Shown here: positions 1 to 9,231 of the stretch, in pieces
Position numbering within the stretch: position 1 is the stretch's first letter
How the letters are laid out: the number at the start of each line of letters is the position of its first letter
Assembly (NCBI RefSeq): GCF_000420325.1
Contig: NZ_ATUS01000004.1
Coordinates: 124,001 to 188,000 of the forward strand
Source of the DNA: Spongiibacter tropicus DSM 19543
GTDB lineage: Bacteria > Pseudomonadota > Gammaproteobacteria > Pseudomonadales > Spongiibacteraceae
Reading direction: 5' to 3'
DNA length: 64,000 nt
Made by a program: the position numbers and the translations under genes
Notes under the pieces: generated by a model
The model's input: only the letters and a program-made list of their open reading frames with translations
Databases searched by the model: none
Told to the model about the DNA's origin: nothing

Positions 1-947
1 CACTCGGCCTGACCGGCGAAATGACACCGGGCTCCTTTGTGGCGTATCTGTCAGCGGCGCTGTTTCTGCCCAAGCCGATTCGTCAGCTGGCGGAGGTTAG
101 CAGTGTGATCCAGAAGGGGCTGGCGGCAGCACAGGATATTTTTGAGTTCCTCGATGCTGAGCAGGAGAAAGATCAGGGCAGTTATCGCTGCGAACGGGTT
201 CGCGGAGAAATCGATATTCGCCGCCTCAATTTCTCCTACGGCCCCGGCCTGCCAAATGTTCTGACCGACATCAATCTGCATGCGGAGCCGGGTACCTCGC
301 TGGCACTGGTGGGGCTGTCTGGCTCCGGCAAGTCGACACTGGTCAGCCTTATCTCCCGTTTCTATCAGCACGAAGACGGCGAGCTGCTGCTGGATGGCGT
401 GGATATCCGCGACTACGCGCTGGATAATCTCCGCGACAATATCGCACTGGTCACCCAGCAGGTGACCTTGTTTAACGATACGGTCTACAACAATATTGCC
501 TACGGCAGCATGTCGACAGCAAGTCGTGAAGATGTGCTGGCGGCCGTTGAAGCGGCCCACGCGTCCGACTTTATCAATGCGCTGCCGCAGGGCATTGATA
601 CGGTGATTGGCGAAGACGGCGTCATGCTGTCGGGTGGCCAGCGCCAGCGTCTGGCGATCGCGCGTGCCTTCCTGAAAAATGCACCGCTGCTGATTCTTGA
701 TGAGGCTACCTCGGCGCTGGATAACCGTGCAGAAGCCCATATTCAGAAGGCAATGGAAGAGGTGATGAAAGGGCGGACAACGATCGTAATCGCTCACCGC
801 CTGAGTACGATTGAAAGTGCCGATCAGATCGTGGTGATGGAAGAGGGCCGCATATACGAGCAGGGCAGCCACAGCGAACTGATGGCGCTGGGCCAGCGCT
901 ACGCCCAGCTCTATAACAAAAACTTCGAGGAAGCCGGTGAATCTTGA
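1..947 (+). CDS. msbA: MsbA lipid A/phospholipid flippase, C-terminal part
   Basis: The reading frame is open from the left edge (frame begins at base 3), so the N-terminus and most membrane segments are missing. What remains is the end of the membrane domain and a complete ABC nucleotide-binding domain: Walker A GLSGSGKST, Q-loop VTQQVTLF, signature LSGGQRQR, Walker B LLILDEATSALD and the H-loop IAHRLS. MsbA homodimers flip core-lipid A across the inner membrane. The assignment rests on the domain plus the overlapping lpxK and nearby kdsB, the classic msbA-lpxK-kdsB order. Its end overlaps the lpxK start by 11 bases, suggesting translational coupling. Confidence 0.93.
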   Translation, partial: LGLTGEMTPGSFVAYLSAALFLPKPIRQLAEVSSVIQKGLAAAQDIFEFLDAEQEKDQGSYRCERVRGEIDIRRLNFSYGPGLPNVLTDINLHAEPGTSLALVGLSGSGKSTLVSLISRFYQHEDGELLLDGVDIRDYALDNLRDNIALVTQQVTLFNDTVYNNIAYGSMSTASREDVLAAVEAAHASDFINALPQGIDTVIGEDGVMLSGGQRQRLAIARAFLKNAPLLILDEATSALDNRAEAHIQKAMEEVMKGRTTIVIAHRLSTIESADQIVVMEEGRIYEQGSHSELMALGQRYAQLYNKNFEEAGES

Positions 948-1935
948 GCAGCAGCTCAATGCCCGATGGTACGGACGTCCCGGCATTCTGTGGTTGATGT
1001 TGCCGCTGGAGGGATTGTTCCGAGCTGTTGCTGCGCTGAGACGTCGACTGATTGAGCCACAGCGGCTGCCCGTGCCGGTCATCGTTGTGGGCAACCTCGC
1101 CGTGGGTGGCAGCGGAAAAACACCGATGGTGCTGGCATTGGTCGAACACCTTCGCCAGCGGGGCTATCGTCCCGGTGTGGTCAGCCGCGGTTATGGCGGT
1201 AAAGCAGCAAGTTATCCCCTGTTTGTCTGTGCAGATACCTCACCGCGTGATGCCGGCGACGAACCCTGTTTGATTGCACGCCGCAGCGGCGTACCCGTGG
1301 CGGTGGCTCCCGACCGTCCGGCGGCGGCGGAACTACTAATCGCGCAAGCCGGCTGCGATATTTTAATCAGCGACGACGGCTTGCAGCACTACCGCCTGGC
1401 CAGAGACATCGAAATTGTGTTGGTCGATGCGGCAAGAGGCTTCGGCAATGGGCATTGTTTGCCGGTTGGTCCGTTGCGCGAGCCGCGAAGCCGCTTGCAA
1501 GCGGTGTCGCTGTGCGTCAGCAATGGTGAGATTGCCGCAGACCTGCCCGAAGTGAGCCATAGCATGCAACTGAGCGGGCAGGTGCTGGTCAATTTGAACG
1601 ACGGGCAGCGTTGCGGCGTCGCAGAGTGGGCGGGCAGTCAACGCATTCATGCGGTCGCGGGTATCGGTCATCCGCCACGGTTTTTTGCCAGCCTGCGAGC
1701 GCTGGGCTTTGAACCTATTGAGCACGCCTTTGGCGACCACCATGCGTTTCAGCCGGACGATTTGCAGTTCGGCGATGACTTGCCGGTCGTCATGACGGAG
1801 AAAGACGCCGTGAAGTGCGCGGCATTCTGTCCCGATAACAGTTGGATGCTGCCGGTGGATGCGCAGCTTTCCGACGACTTTTTTGCCACATTGGATATCG
1901 AGCTTGAGAGCTTGCCTCACAAGCCCCGGTCCTGA
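937..1935 (+). CDS. lpxK: Tetraacyldisaccharide 4'-kinase
   Basis: LpxK phosphorylates the 4' position of the lipid A disaccharide precursor at the inner membrane, the sixth step of the Raetz pathway. The 332-aa product is normal length. A P-loop GGSGKT lies at about residues 57-62 after a hydrophobic N-terminal anchor (WLMLPLEGLF), and the family segment ISDDGLQHY and a late MTEKDAVKC are present. The start is GTG inside the msbA 3' end; no later ATG would keep the anchor. The small ycaR-type gene often found between lpxK and kdsB is absent. Confidence 0.95.
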   Translation: MNLEQQLNARWYGRPGILWLMLPLEGLFRAVAALRRRLIEPQRLPVPVIVVGNLAVGGSGKTPMVLALVEHLRQRGYRPGVVSRGYGGKAASYPLFVCADTSPRDAGDEPCLIARRSGVPVAVAPDRPAAAELLIAQAGCDILISDDGLQHYRLARDIEIVLVDAARGFGNGHCLPVGPLREPRSRLQAVSLCVSNGEIAADLPEVSHSMQLSGQVLVNLNDGQRCGVAEWAGSQRIHAVAGIGHPPRFFASLRALGFEPIEHAFGDHHAFQPDDLQFGDDLPVVMTEKDAVKCAAFCPDNSWMLPVDAQLSDDFFATLDIELESLPHKPRS

Positions 1936-1955
1936 AATTCTGATTGAGGTTGTTC

Positions 1956-2723
1956 ATGTCATACACGGTGATTATTCCCGCACGCTATGCGTCCAGTCGC
2001 CTGCCCGGCAAACCCCTGATGGATATCGCGGGCAAGCCAATGATTCAGCATGTGTGGGAGCGCACTCGAAGCAGCGCGGCGAGCGCTGTGGTGATTGCCA
2101 CGGAAGATGCGCGTGTGGCTGAGGCCTGTGAGGCCTTTGGCGCCGAGGTGTGCATGACCTCGGATGCCCATGAAAGCGGCACCGACCGCCTGCAGGAAGT
2201 GGTCAGCAAGCTGGGGCTGGCGGACGATGAGATCGTCGTTAATGTGCAGGGCGATGAGCCCTTGTTGCCCGCGGCGGCGATCGAACAGGTGGCGGAAAAT
2301 CTTGCTGCCCGGCCTGCCGCGGGGATCGCAACGCTGAAGGAAGCTATTCACGATGCCGAGACCGTATTCAATGCCAATGCAGTGAAAGTGGTGAGCGACC
2401 GCGAGGGCTTCGCCCTGTACTTCAGTCGCGCGCCGATTCCCTATGCCCGGGATCACTGGAGTGGCGGCGAGCAGACGCTGCCAGTCGGTCAGGCTTACTG
2501 GCGGCATATTGGTATCTATGCCTATCGCGTGGGGTTCCTGCACCAGTTTGTCCAGTGGCCCGGTGGTGAGCTGGAGAACAGCGAGCGACTGGAGCAGCTA
2601 CGCGCCATGGAGAATGGTGTGCGTATTCATATCGCTGAAAGCTGCGTGGCGATTCCCGGTGGGGTCGATACCGACGCCGACCTGCAAGCGGTTCGTGCGC
2701 TGGTGGAGACAGGCAATGGCTGA
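1956..2723 (+). CDS. kdsB: 3-deoxy-manno-octulosonate cytidylyltransferase
   Basis: KdsB activates Kdo as CMP-Kdo for transfer to lipid A. The 255-aa protein starts with the nucleotide-binding segment [17 protein letters not shown] and contains NVQGDEPLL, both diagnostic of the CMP-Kdo synthetase family. The ATG at 1956 is preferred over an upstream TTG at 1944 because it directly precedes the conserved N-terminus and has a GAGG element at 1946-1949. The gene overlaps the next one by 8 bases, so the envelope genes here look like one operon. Confidence 0.95.
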   Translation: MSYTVIIPARYASSRLPGKPLMDIAGKPMIQHVWERTRSSAASAVVIATEDARVAEACEAFGAEVCMTSDAHESGTDRLQEVVSKLGLADDEIVVNVQGDEPLLPAAAIEQVAENLAARPAAGIATLKEAIHDAETVFNANAVKVVSDREGFALYFSRAPIPYARDHWSGGEQTLPVGQAYWRHIGIYAYRVGFLHQFVQWPGGELENSERLEQLRAMENGVRIHIAESCVAIPGGVDTDADLQAVRALVETGNG

Positions 2724-3186
2724 GCGGGTGCTGTTCGTCTGTCTGGGCAATATCTGTCGTTCACCCACGGCGGAGGCGGTATTCCGCCAGCGAGTGCAGG
2801 CGGCCGGAATGGCAGGGCAGATTGATATCGACTCTGCGGGCACTGGCGACTGGCATATCGGCAAGGCGCCAGACCGCCGCAGTCAGCAGTTTGCCGCGCG
2901 CTTTGGTTACGACTTGTCGCCGTTGCGGGCCCGTCAGGTCAGTGAGGAGGATTTTCGTGAATTCGATTATATCCTCGCCATGGACCTCGCCAACCTTGCC
3001 GACCTGCAGGCAATTCAGCCGCCCGACAGTCGCGCTCGTCTGGAGCTGTTTCTGGCCTACAGTGAGGCTGATGAAGACGAAGTCCCCGACCCCTATTACG
3101 GTGGTGATGAGGGCTTCCTGCGGGTGCTGAAACTGGTTGAGTCGGCCAGTGACGGCCTGTTGCAGACCCTGCGAGGTGAGTCTTGA
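2716..3186 (+). CDS. Low-molecular-weight protein-tyrosine phosphatase
   Basis: A 156-aa cytoplasmic phosphatase with the family P-loop CLGNICRS (C-x5-R-S) near residues 9-16 and the general-acid segment DPYYGG near the C-terminus. These enzymes dephosphorylate tyrosine residues, and in bacteria often counteract BY-kinases of polysaccharide export. Here the gene sits between kdsB and murB, an arrangement known in several gammaproteobacteria, and no kinase is adjacent. The ATG lies inside the end of kdsB and the end overlaps the murB start, so it is probably co-translated. The substrate cannot be read from sequence. Confidence 0.92.
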   Translation: MAERVLFVCLGNICRSPTAEAVFRQRVQAAGMAGQIDIDSAGTGDWHIGKAPDRRSQQFAARFGYDLSPLRARQVSEEDFREFDYILAMDLANLADLQAIQPPDSRARLELFLAYSEADEDEVPDPYYGGDEGFLRVLKLVESASDGLLQTLRGES

Positions 3187-4208
3187 CGCTGGCGGTTCAA
3201 CGCCAGGTATTGCTTACCGGGTTTAATACGCTGGCTTTGCCCGCAGTGGCGGAGGCGTATTGCCGGATTGAACGCGATGAGCAGCTTGCCGAGGCCCTGA
3301 CGCTTTCCCGGAATGAGGGCTGGACGCCGCTGATTCTGGGGGGCGGCAGCAACTGTGTGTTCAGTCAGAATGTCCCCGGTCTTGTTCTCCATCTTGCCCA
3401 GCGAGGTATTCATGCCTCTGAGCATGACGGTGAGCTCGTCGTTGAGGTCGCGGCGGGGGAGAACTGGGACGCACTGGTTCGCTACAGTCTTGAGCAAGGC
3501 TGGTATGGCCTTGAAAACCTCATCGCGATTCCGGGTGCTGCGGGCGCTGCGCCGGTGCAGAATATCGGCGCTTATGGTCTGGAGCTGTCCAGTCGCCTGC
3601 TGTGGGTGGAAGGTTGGGACATCGACGCAGCGACCCTGCGGCGCTTGAGCCTGGCCGAATGCCAATTGGCTTATCGCGACAGTATCTTCAAACATGCCTT
3701 GCGGGATCGCTTTGTGATCTGTCGCCTCGCTCTGCGCCTGAGCCGCCGCCCGGAAACCCGCGCGGATTACCCGGCTCTGCGCGATTTTTTGCAGGAGCAG
3801 GGGCAGAACCCCGATGCCCTGCATCCACAGACGCTGGCGCGCGCCGTTGCGGAAATACGTGCCAGTAAGCTGCCCGATTATCGGCGGGAGCCCAATGCCG
3901 GCAGCTTCTTCAAAAACCCTATTCTCAGCGCAGGGCAGGCTGAGGCACTGCTTCAGGAATACCCGGGTATGCCGCATTGGCCGATGACCGATGGCCGGGT
4001 CAAGCTGGCGGCGGCCTGGCTGGTGGATCAATGCGGCTGGAAAGGACGGCGCGAGGGCAAGGTCGGTGTTCACCCGCAGCAGGCCATCGTGCTGGTCAAC
4101 TACAACCACGCCAATGGTGAGGAACTGTTGGCGCTGGCGGCCCGCATTCAAGACTCTGTTTACGCGCGGTTTGCTGTCCTGCTGGATATCGAGCCGCGGG
4201 TGTATTGA
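3183..4208 (+). CDS. murB: UDP-N-acetylenolpyruvoylglucosamine reductase
   Basis: MurB is the FAD-dependent reductase that makes UDP-MurNAc, an early cytoplasmic step of peptidoglycan synthesis. The 341-aa product matches type I MurB (E. coli length). FAD-binding segments LGGGSNCVF and NIGAYGLEL are present, as is GSFFKNP with the catalytic serine. The start is TTG at 3183, overlapping the preceding stop by four bases; the protein begins close to the expected N-terminus and no better ATG exists. Confidence 0.95.
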   Translation: MTLAVQRQVLLTGFNTLALPAVAEAYCRIERDEQLAEALTLSRNEGWTPLILGGGSNCVFSQNVPGLVLHLAQRGIHASEHDGELVVEVAAGENWDALVRYSLEQGWYGLENLIAIPGAAGAAPVQNIGAYGLELSSRLLWVEGWDIDAATLRRLSLAECQLAYRDSIFKHALRDRFVICRLALRLSRRPETRADYPALRDFLQEQGQNPDALHPQTLARAVAEIRASKLPDYRREPNAGSFFKNPILSAGQAEALLQEYPGMPHWPMTDGRVKLAAAWLVDQCGWKGRREGKVGVHPQQAIVLVNYNHANGEELLALAARIQDSVYARFAVLLDIEPRVY

Positions 4209-4226
4209 ACCCGGGGAGCTGCGACA

Positions 4227-4814
4227 GTGGGTATTGATATTCCACTTCCTGGTGCTTCGCTGAGGTATTACCCGGACTATGTTACTGATGCCGACCGGCT
4301 TTTCTGCGCACTGAGAGATGGCATCGACTGGCAGCAGCCGCAGCTTAAGGTCTTTGGTAAATGGCACCCGACCCCGCGTCTGGTTGCCTTTGTCGGCGAT
4401 GAGGGCGTGTCTTATCGATACAGCGCGCAGCGACACCAGGCATTGCCCTGGCCTGACGTATTATGCGCTGTTCGCCGTCAGCTTCGGCTGGATTTCGATT
4501 TGGACTTTAACAGCGCCTTGCTCAATTACTATCGCGACGGCGATGACAGTATGGGTTGGCACAGTGACGATGAGCCTGAACTGGGCGCCGCGCCGGCTAT
4601 CGCGTCACTGAGCCTTGGCGACAGCCGGGATTTTCGTTTCCGCCCCTTTCCGGGTCGACATCAAGCGGGTTCACCCACGCATACCGTCACGCTTGAAAAT
4701 GGCTCACTGCTACTGATGTTGCCTCCGACTCAGGAATTTTGGCAGCACAGCCTGCCACGCCGCGCCCGGCGCGGGCCGCGCATCAATATTACCTTTCGAA
4801 ATATCTGCCGCTAG
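4227..4814 (+). CDS. AlkB-like 2-oxoglutarate/Fe(II) dioxygenase
   Basis: A 195-aa member of the AlkB family, closest in layout to ALKBH2/3-type DNA repair dioxygenases that demethylate 1-methyladenine and 3-methylcytosine. The iron ligands are visible as MGWHSDDEPEL (H-x-D) and FWQHSLPRR (distal His), and the 2-oxoglutarate-binding arginine lies in RGPRINITFR. The start is GTG at 4227, 18 bases after murB. A role in alkylation repair is inferred from the family only. Confidence 0.88.
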   Translation: MGIDIPLPGASLRYYPDYVTDADRLFCALRDGIDWQQPQLKVFGKWHPTPRLVAFVGDEGVSYRYSAQRHQALPWPDVLCAVRRQLRLDFDLDFNSALLNYYRDGDDSMGWHSDDEPELGAAPAIASLSLGDSRDFRFRPFPGRHQAGSPTHTVTLENGSLLLMLPPTQEFWQHSLPRRARRGPRINITFRNICR

Positions 4815-4915
4815 GGCACTGGCAAGCCGCTAGTGACAGGAGAGATAAGTCGCACTTATCTAGCACATGCCACCGGCAAAATGGTATCTTCTGGCTCGAT
4901 AACAGGGAGTCACTT

Positions 4916-5572
4916 ATGATCACAGTGCTGGTTGCAGACGACCACGCCATGGTGCGTACAGGCATAGCAAGGATGCTGGATGATGCCGCGGATATTTCGG
5001 TGATTGCGGAGGCTGCCAGTGGCGAAGAAGCCATTCAGCGCTGCCGGGAATTAAAGCCAGATATCGTATTGATGGATGTACGCATGCCCGGTATGGGTGG
5101 TTTGGAGGCAACACGTAAACTGCAGCAGCTGGTGCCGGAAACGCGCATTATTGCTGTGAGCGCCCTTGAGCAGGAGCCCATGCCCAGCCGCCTGCTGAAG
5201 GCGGGTGCCTGGGCGTATCTGACCAAGGGTGGAGATGACTCCGGGCAGGAGGTGTTGACCGCCGTGCGTCAGGTCGCCAGCGGTCGTCGCTACCTCAGCC
5301 CGAGTATCGCGCAGGCACTGGCACTGCGTAGCTATGATGAGAAGTCCGCGTCGCCATTTGATACCTTGTCGGAGCGGGAGATTCAGATCAGCCTGATGAT
5401 CAGCAATGGGTTACGGGTGCAGGATATTGCCGACACCCTGCATATTCAGGCCAAAACGGTGAACAGTTACCGCTACCGCATTTTCGAAAAGCTGGATGTC
5501 AATGGTGACGTGGCGCTGACCTTGCTGGCGATGCGTCACGGGCTGATCGAGGCGCCCGGCGGCGAAGACTGA
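4916..5572 (+). CDS. GacA/UvrY-family response regulator
   Basis: A 218-aa two-component regulator of the BarA-UvrY/GacS-GacA type. The receiver domain starts VLVADDHAMVR, with phospho-acceptor Asp54 in IVLMDVRMPG. A LuxR-type helix-turn-helix follows near residues 145-205 (LSEREIQ through KTVNSYRYRIFEKL). ATG at 4916 has the ribosome site GGGAG at 4904-4908. It lies 8 bases before uvrC, the pairing found in E. coli and Pseudomonas. In those hosts the protein activates small regulatory RNAs that titrate CsrA/RsmA; the same role here is inference. Confidence 0.92.
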   Translation: MITVLVADDHAMVRTGIARMLDDAADISVIAEAASGEEAIQRCRELKPDIVLMDVRMPGMGGLEATRKLQQLVPETRIIAVSALEQEPMPSRLLKAGAWAYLTKGGDDSGQEVLTAVRQVASGRRYLSPSIAQALALRSYDEKSASPFDTLSEREIQISLMISNGLRVQDIADTLHIQAKTVNSYRYRIFEKLDVNGDVALTLLAMRHGLIEAPGGED

Positions 5573-5580
5573 AGGATTTC

Positions 5581-7416
5581 ATGCCCCCAACAACGAGTTT
5601 TGACCACCAGCGCTTTCTGAAGACGGTTACCCAAAAGCCCGGCGTATATGTGATGTTGGACGCCGATGGAAAGGAACTCTATGTCGGCAAGGCAAAGAAC
5701 CTGCGCAAGCGTTTGAGCAGCTACTTTCGCACTTCCGGCTTGAATAACAAGACCGTTGCGCTGGTCTCGCGTATCGCTCAGATAGAAGTGACGGTGACGG
5801 CCAGCGAGCGCGAGGCCTTGCTGCTCGAACAGAATCTGATCAAGCGCTACCGACCGCCGTACAATATTCTGCTGCGCGACGACAAATCCTACCCGTACAT
5901 ATACCTCAGCAGCGATCAGCGGCACCCGCGCCTGAGTCTGCATCGTGGCAGTAAACGCGGCAAGGGGCAGTATTTCGGCCCTTACCCCAGTGCGGGGGCC
6001 GTGCGCGAGAGCCTGAACTGGCTGCAAAAAGTGTTCAAAGTTCGCCAGTGTCAGGACAGCTACTACCGCAACCGCAGCCGTCCCTGCCTGCAATACCAGA
6101 TCGGACGGTGCACCGCGCCCTGCGTCGGCAAAATCAGCGACGATGAGTATGCCCGCGATGTCCACCATACGGAGCTGTTTCTCAGCGGTAAAAGTGCGGC
6201 CCTGCAAACAGCTTTGGCTGATGAAATGGAGCAGCATGCTCAGGCACTTGAATTTGAAAAAGCTGCCGAACTTCGGGATCGCATTGCCTACCTCCAGCAG
6301 GTTCAGGCCAGTCAGTGCATTGAAGGCGAATCCGGAGATCTCGATATTGTTGCCGGGGTCATTGAAGCGGGCTTGTGCTGTATCCAGCTCTTGTCCGTGC
6401 GGGGCGGGCGGGTGCTTGGCAGTCGCAGCTATTTCCCCAAGAGCTCGCTGGAAGAGGGCCTGGAAGCCCACGTTGAAGCATTCATTGCCCAGCACTATTT
6501 GATTGGCAGCGGCGCAATGGATATGCCCCGCGAACTGGTACTCAATATTGAGCTGGGCGATGCCGATATACTCGCCGCCAGCCTGAGCGAACAACTCGGG
6601 CGACAGGTAGCGATTGTGCATAAAGTTCGCAGCCAGCGGGCCAAGTGGCGGCAACTGGCGATGACCGCTGCCGAGCAGAATCTGCGCAATCGGCTGGCTG
6701 CCGGGGAGAGCATGAGTGCGCGTTACCGGGCGCTCGCCGAGGTGCTGGCCTTGCCCGAACCGCCGGAGCGACTGGAGTGCTTTGATATCAGCCACAGCAG
6801 TGGTGAGGCCACCGTGGCCTCCTGCGTGGTATTTGACGGTAACGGTCCGTTAAAAAGCGACTATCGCCGGATGAATATCGAGGGCATCACGGCAGCGGAT
6901 GACTATGCGGCGATGCGGCAGGCGCTGACTCGGCGCTACAAACGCATTGCCAGTGGTGAAGTGCCCCGGCCGGATGTACTGTTTATCGATGGCGGTAAGG
7001 GACAGCTGAACCAGGCGCTGGAGGTGCTCGGTGAACTGGAGATCAGTGACTTGCTGGTGGTCGGTGTCGCCAAGGGGGCTGATCGCCGGGCCGGACTGGA
7101 GGTGCTGATTCGCGGCGACGATGGTCGGGAAATTAGTCTGCCGGATAACAGTCCGGCCTTGCACCTTATTCAGCATATCCGCGATGAATCCCACCGTTTT
7201 GCCATCACCGGGCACAAAGCCCGCCGGGATAAGGCGCGTCGACAGTCTGGCCTGGAGGCGATTCCGGGCGTCGGGGCAAAGCGTCGGCGCGATCTGCTCC
7301 GTCACTTTGGCGGATTGCAGGGCGTACAGCAGGCCAGTGTGTCTGATTTATGCATGGTGCCCGGTATTAGTGAAAAAATTGCACAGGATATCTACGAAGG
7401 CCTGCGCAGCCGCTAG
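5581..7416 (+). CDS. uvrC: Excinuclease ABC subunit C
   Basis: UvrC makes both incisions in nucleotide excision repair. The 611-aa protein has all expected parts: an N-terminal GIY-YIG nuclease (KPGVYVMLDADGKELYVG), a cysteine-containing stretch near residues 158-180, a UVR UvrB-interaction motif near residues 205-240, an RNase H-like second nuclease (FDISHSSGEAT, VLFIDGGKGQL) and a C-terminal tandem helix-hairpin-helix (IPGVGAKRRRDLL). It is co-directional with the upstream gacA-like gene and probably in its operon. Confidence 0.96.
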   Translation: MPPTTSFDHQRFLKTVTQKPGVYVMLDADGKELYVGKAKNLRKRLSSYFRTSGLNNKTVALVSRIAQIEVTVTASEREALLLEQNLIKRYRPPYNILLRDDKSYPYIYLSSDQRHPRLSLHRGSKRGKGQYFGPYPSAGAVRESLNWLQKVFKVRQCQDSYYRNRSRPCLQYQIGRCTAPCVGKISDDEYARDVHHTELFLSGKSAALQTALADEMEQHAQALEFEKAAELRDRIAYLQQVQASQCIEGESGDLDIVAGVIEAGLCCIQLLSVRGGRVLGSRSYFPKSSLEEGLEAHVEAFIAQHYLIGSGAMDMPRELVLNIELGDADILAASLSEQLGRQVAIVHKVRSQRAKWRQLAMTAAEQNLRNRLAAGESMSARYRALAEVLALPEPPERLECFDISHSSGEATVASCVVFDGNGPLKSDYRRMNIEGITAADDYAAMRQALTRRYKRIASGEVPRPDVLFIDGGKGQLNQALEVLGELEISDLLVVGVAKGADRRAGLEVLIRGDDGREISLPDNSPALHLIQHIRDESHRFAITGHKARRDKARRQSGLEAIPGVGAKRRRDLLRHFGGLQGVQQASVSDLCMVPGISEKIAQDIYEGLRSR

Positions 7417-7458
7417 AAAAGCCCTAAAATGGCGCAAGCCGGTTCAAATGAGACGAGT

Positions 7459-8013
7459 ATGAATATCCCCAACGCCCTGACTTTATTTCGCATCGTATTG
7501 ATTCCGGTGTTCGTTTTGCTGTTTTACCTGCCGTTTCCCGGCAGTTATCTGGCGACGGCAGCGGTCTTCGGGCTGGCGGGCATCACGGATTGGCTGGATG
7601 GCTACCTGGCGCGCAAGCTCGGGCAGTCAACGCCGCTCGGTGCATTTCTGGACCCGGTCGCCGACAAGTTAATGGTGGCGGTTGCATTGGCGTTGTTGAT
7701 CGAACGCTATGATGCCTGGTGGTTTACCTTGCCGGCGGTGATTATCATCGGTCGCGAGATTGTGATTTCAGCCCTTCGGGAATGGATGGCTGAGCTGGGT
7801 AAGCGCACCAGTGTGGCAGTCTCTTACCTGGGCAAGGTGAAAACTACAGCCCAGATTATTGCGATCATCGGCTTGCTGCTGTTGCCGCCAGACCCTGAAA
7901 GCCTTGGCTACATGGCGAACATGATCTGCCTGTATGTGGCAGCGCTGCTTACTTTGTGGTCAATGCTGATTTACCTGCGTGCAGCCTGGCCGGATTTACG
8001 CGCCAAGGCGTAA
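7459..8013 (+). CDS. pgsA: CDP-diacylglycerol-glycerol-3-phosphate 3-phosphatidyltransferase
   Basis: PgsA makes phosphatidylglycerophosphate, the committed step to acidic phospholipids, in the inner membrane. The 184-aa protein (E. coli about 182) begins [12 protein letters not shown] and carries the CDP-alcohol phosphotransferase signature (D-x2-D-G-x2-A-R...G-x3-D-x3-D) in [10 protein letters not shown] and [10 protein letters not shown], plus four or so membrane helices. ATG at 7459 is chosen over an upstream in-frame ATG at 7429 because it matches the family N-terminus. The order uvrC-pgsA-tRNA-Gly-tRNA-Cys is conserved with enterobacteria. Confidence 0.95.
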   Translation: MNIPNALTLFRIVLIPVFVLLFYLPFPGSYLATAAVFGLAGITDWLDGYLARKLGQSTPLGAFLDPVADKLMVAVALALLIERYDAWWFTLPAVIIIGREIVISALREWMAELGKRTSVAVSYLGKVKTTAQIIAIIGLLLLPPDPESLGYMANMICLYVAALLTLWSMLIYLRAAWPDLRAKA

Positions 8014-8041
8014 AAAAAATCCGCTAAATCAGCAACTTTCC

Positions 8042-8069
8042 TTGACAGCAGTAGGTGAGTGACTAGAAT
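8042..8069 (+). promoter_or_regulatory. Promoter for the tRNA genes
   Basis: A perfect -35 TTGACA (8042-8047) and a good -10 TAGAAT (8064-8069) separated by 16 bases sit about 60 bases before tRNA-Gly. Stable-RNA promoters typically look like this. It probably drives tRNA-Gly and tRNA-Cys together. Confidence 0.75.
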
Positions 8070-8131
8070 AGGCGCCTTCTTGATTCGCTGCTCTGTCGTC
8101 GCCTGACAGCAGAACAGAAAACCGAGAAAAT

Positions 8132-8207
8132 GCGGGAATAGCTCAGTTGGTAGAGCGCAACCTTGCCAAGGTTGAGGTCGCCGGTTCGAACCCGGTTTCC
8201 CGCTCCA
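8132..8207 (+). tRNA. glyW: tRNA-Gly (anticodon GCC)
   Basis: A 76-nt cloverleaf with encoded CCA end: acceptor GCGGGAA pairing with TTCCCGC, D-arm AGCTCAGTTGGTAGAGC, anticodon GCC at 8165-8167 in the loop TTGCCAA, and T-arm GCCGGTTCGAACCCGGT. It lies directly after pgsA, the glyW position of E. coli. Confidence 0.97.
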
Positions 8208-8245
8208 AACTCGTCTTTCGGCAATCGATTGAGAGACAGTGAAAA

Positions 8246-8319
8246 GGCGCGGTGGCAGAGTGGTTATGCAGCGGACTGCAACTCCGTGTACGCCGGTTCG
8301 ATTCCGACCCGCGCCTCCA
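8246..8319 (+). tRNA. cysT: tRNA-Cys (anticodon GCA)
   Basis: A 74-nt cloverleaf with encoded CCA: acceptor GGCGCGG pairing with CCGCGCC, anticodon GCA at 8278-8280 within GACTGCAACTC, and T-loop GGTTCGATTCC. It follows tRNA-Gly by 38 bases and is probably co-transcribed with it. In E. coli the next gene is leuZ; here tRNA-Leu is 4.3 kb further right. Confidence 0.97.
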
Positions 8320-8411
8320 TTTTCCTTCCCTGACGATATCTTTTTCTAACGCGGCAAAGCTGTGCGCAGTTGTTGGCGTATGCGAGTCGTGGCGGATTTC
8401 TCCGCCAGTTC

Positions 8412-8996
8412 TTATGCAATATTCGCGGTGCTGGCCGGGGCGGTCTTGACGCCATGATAGGCTTTGGCGAAATGCTCCCAGTTCATCGGCATTCTCTGCC
8501 GCCAGCGGGCCGGCAGACAGCTCAATGGCACCGGCGAGCCGTTGCATTCATACCAGAACAGCCATTGGCAGTGCAGGTGAGGGGTGAGGCGGCTGACGAT
8601 CTGTGCGGCAGCAGGCGTCAGGGCCATGCTGCGCAAATCGCTGCGCTTCAGGGTGATGGTCTCCAGAAGACTCAGGCCCTGATTCAGTGCGAACAGAATC
8701 GCGGCGCGTTCGCTGCGTTCAAAGTCTGCGATCATAATGCCTTCAAGTGGCGCGGCTTCCTCATGAGGCAACAACTGCCGCGAGTCGCGTATCCAGCCGT
8801 TGATTGCCGCCTGCTCCGCAGCGAGCTGTAAACGCTGGTAGGCATCGTGGCGGGCGTTTTTGCCATCGATCCACTCTATACGACTGAGACAGTTCAGTAG
8901 CTCATCTATCGCTAGCTCATCAAGGGCTTGCTCATAGAAGGTTCCATCCTTGAAGCAACTCAAGTCCACAAAACAGTTAAGATCTGAAAAACGCAT
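8412..8996 (-). CDS. Unknown protein, 194 aa
   Basis: A long open frame, opposite in direction to the tRNAs, in the interval between tRNA-Cys and tRNA-Leu where the enterobacterial gene order is interrupted. No family is recognised with confidence. A central stretch (FALNQGLSLLETITLKRSDL) faintly recalls the first helices of a tyrosine recombinase catalytic domain, but no R-H-R-Y catalytic set is present. It could therefore be a decayed integrase or an unrelated lineage-specific protein. The flanks are AT-rich. Coding is supported by length and plausible composition only. Confidence 0.5.
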   Translation of the reverse strand: MRFSDLNCFVDLSCFKDGTFYEQALDELAIDELLNCLSRIEWIDGKNARHDAYQRLQLAAEQAAINGWIRDSRQLLPHEEAAPLEGIMIADFERSERAAILFALNQGLSLLETITLKRSDLRSMALTPAAAQIVSRLTPHLHCQWLFWYECNGSPVPLSCLPARWRQRMPMNWEHFAKAYHGVKTAPASTANIA

Positions 8997-9231
8997 GATT
9001 GGGTCCGCCTTAGCTCTAACGGTTTTATTATGTTTTAACGCTCGCCTAAGAACAATTTAACTTAGGGGTTTATACGTATTGTCACAAAGAATCGTGATGG
9101 ATGTCTCTAATTATTGTGTCGAAAACGCGGAATTTTTGTCCAAAATTGCCGTCAAATGCGCTAAATGTACGGCTGTTAAGATAAAAACGTTTTCATTTTT
9201 CACGAATCAAAAACAATGTGTCATTCCGTTT

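Noticed and set aside
51-1094. 347-codon frame on the minus strand opposite msbA/lpxK
   Set aside because: Shadow frame of GC-rich coding DNA; the plus strand carries msbA and lpxK with intact motifs.
3096-4436. 446-codon minus-strand frame opposite murB and the AlkB-like gene
   Set aside because: Spans two well-supported plus-strand genes and has no recognisable domain.
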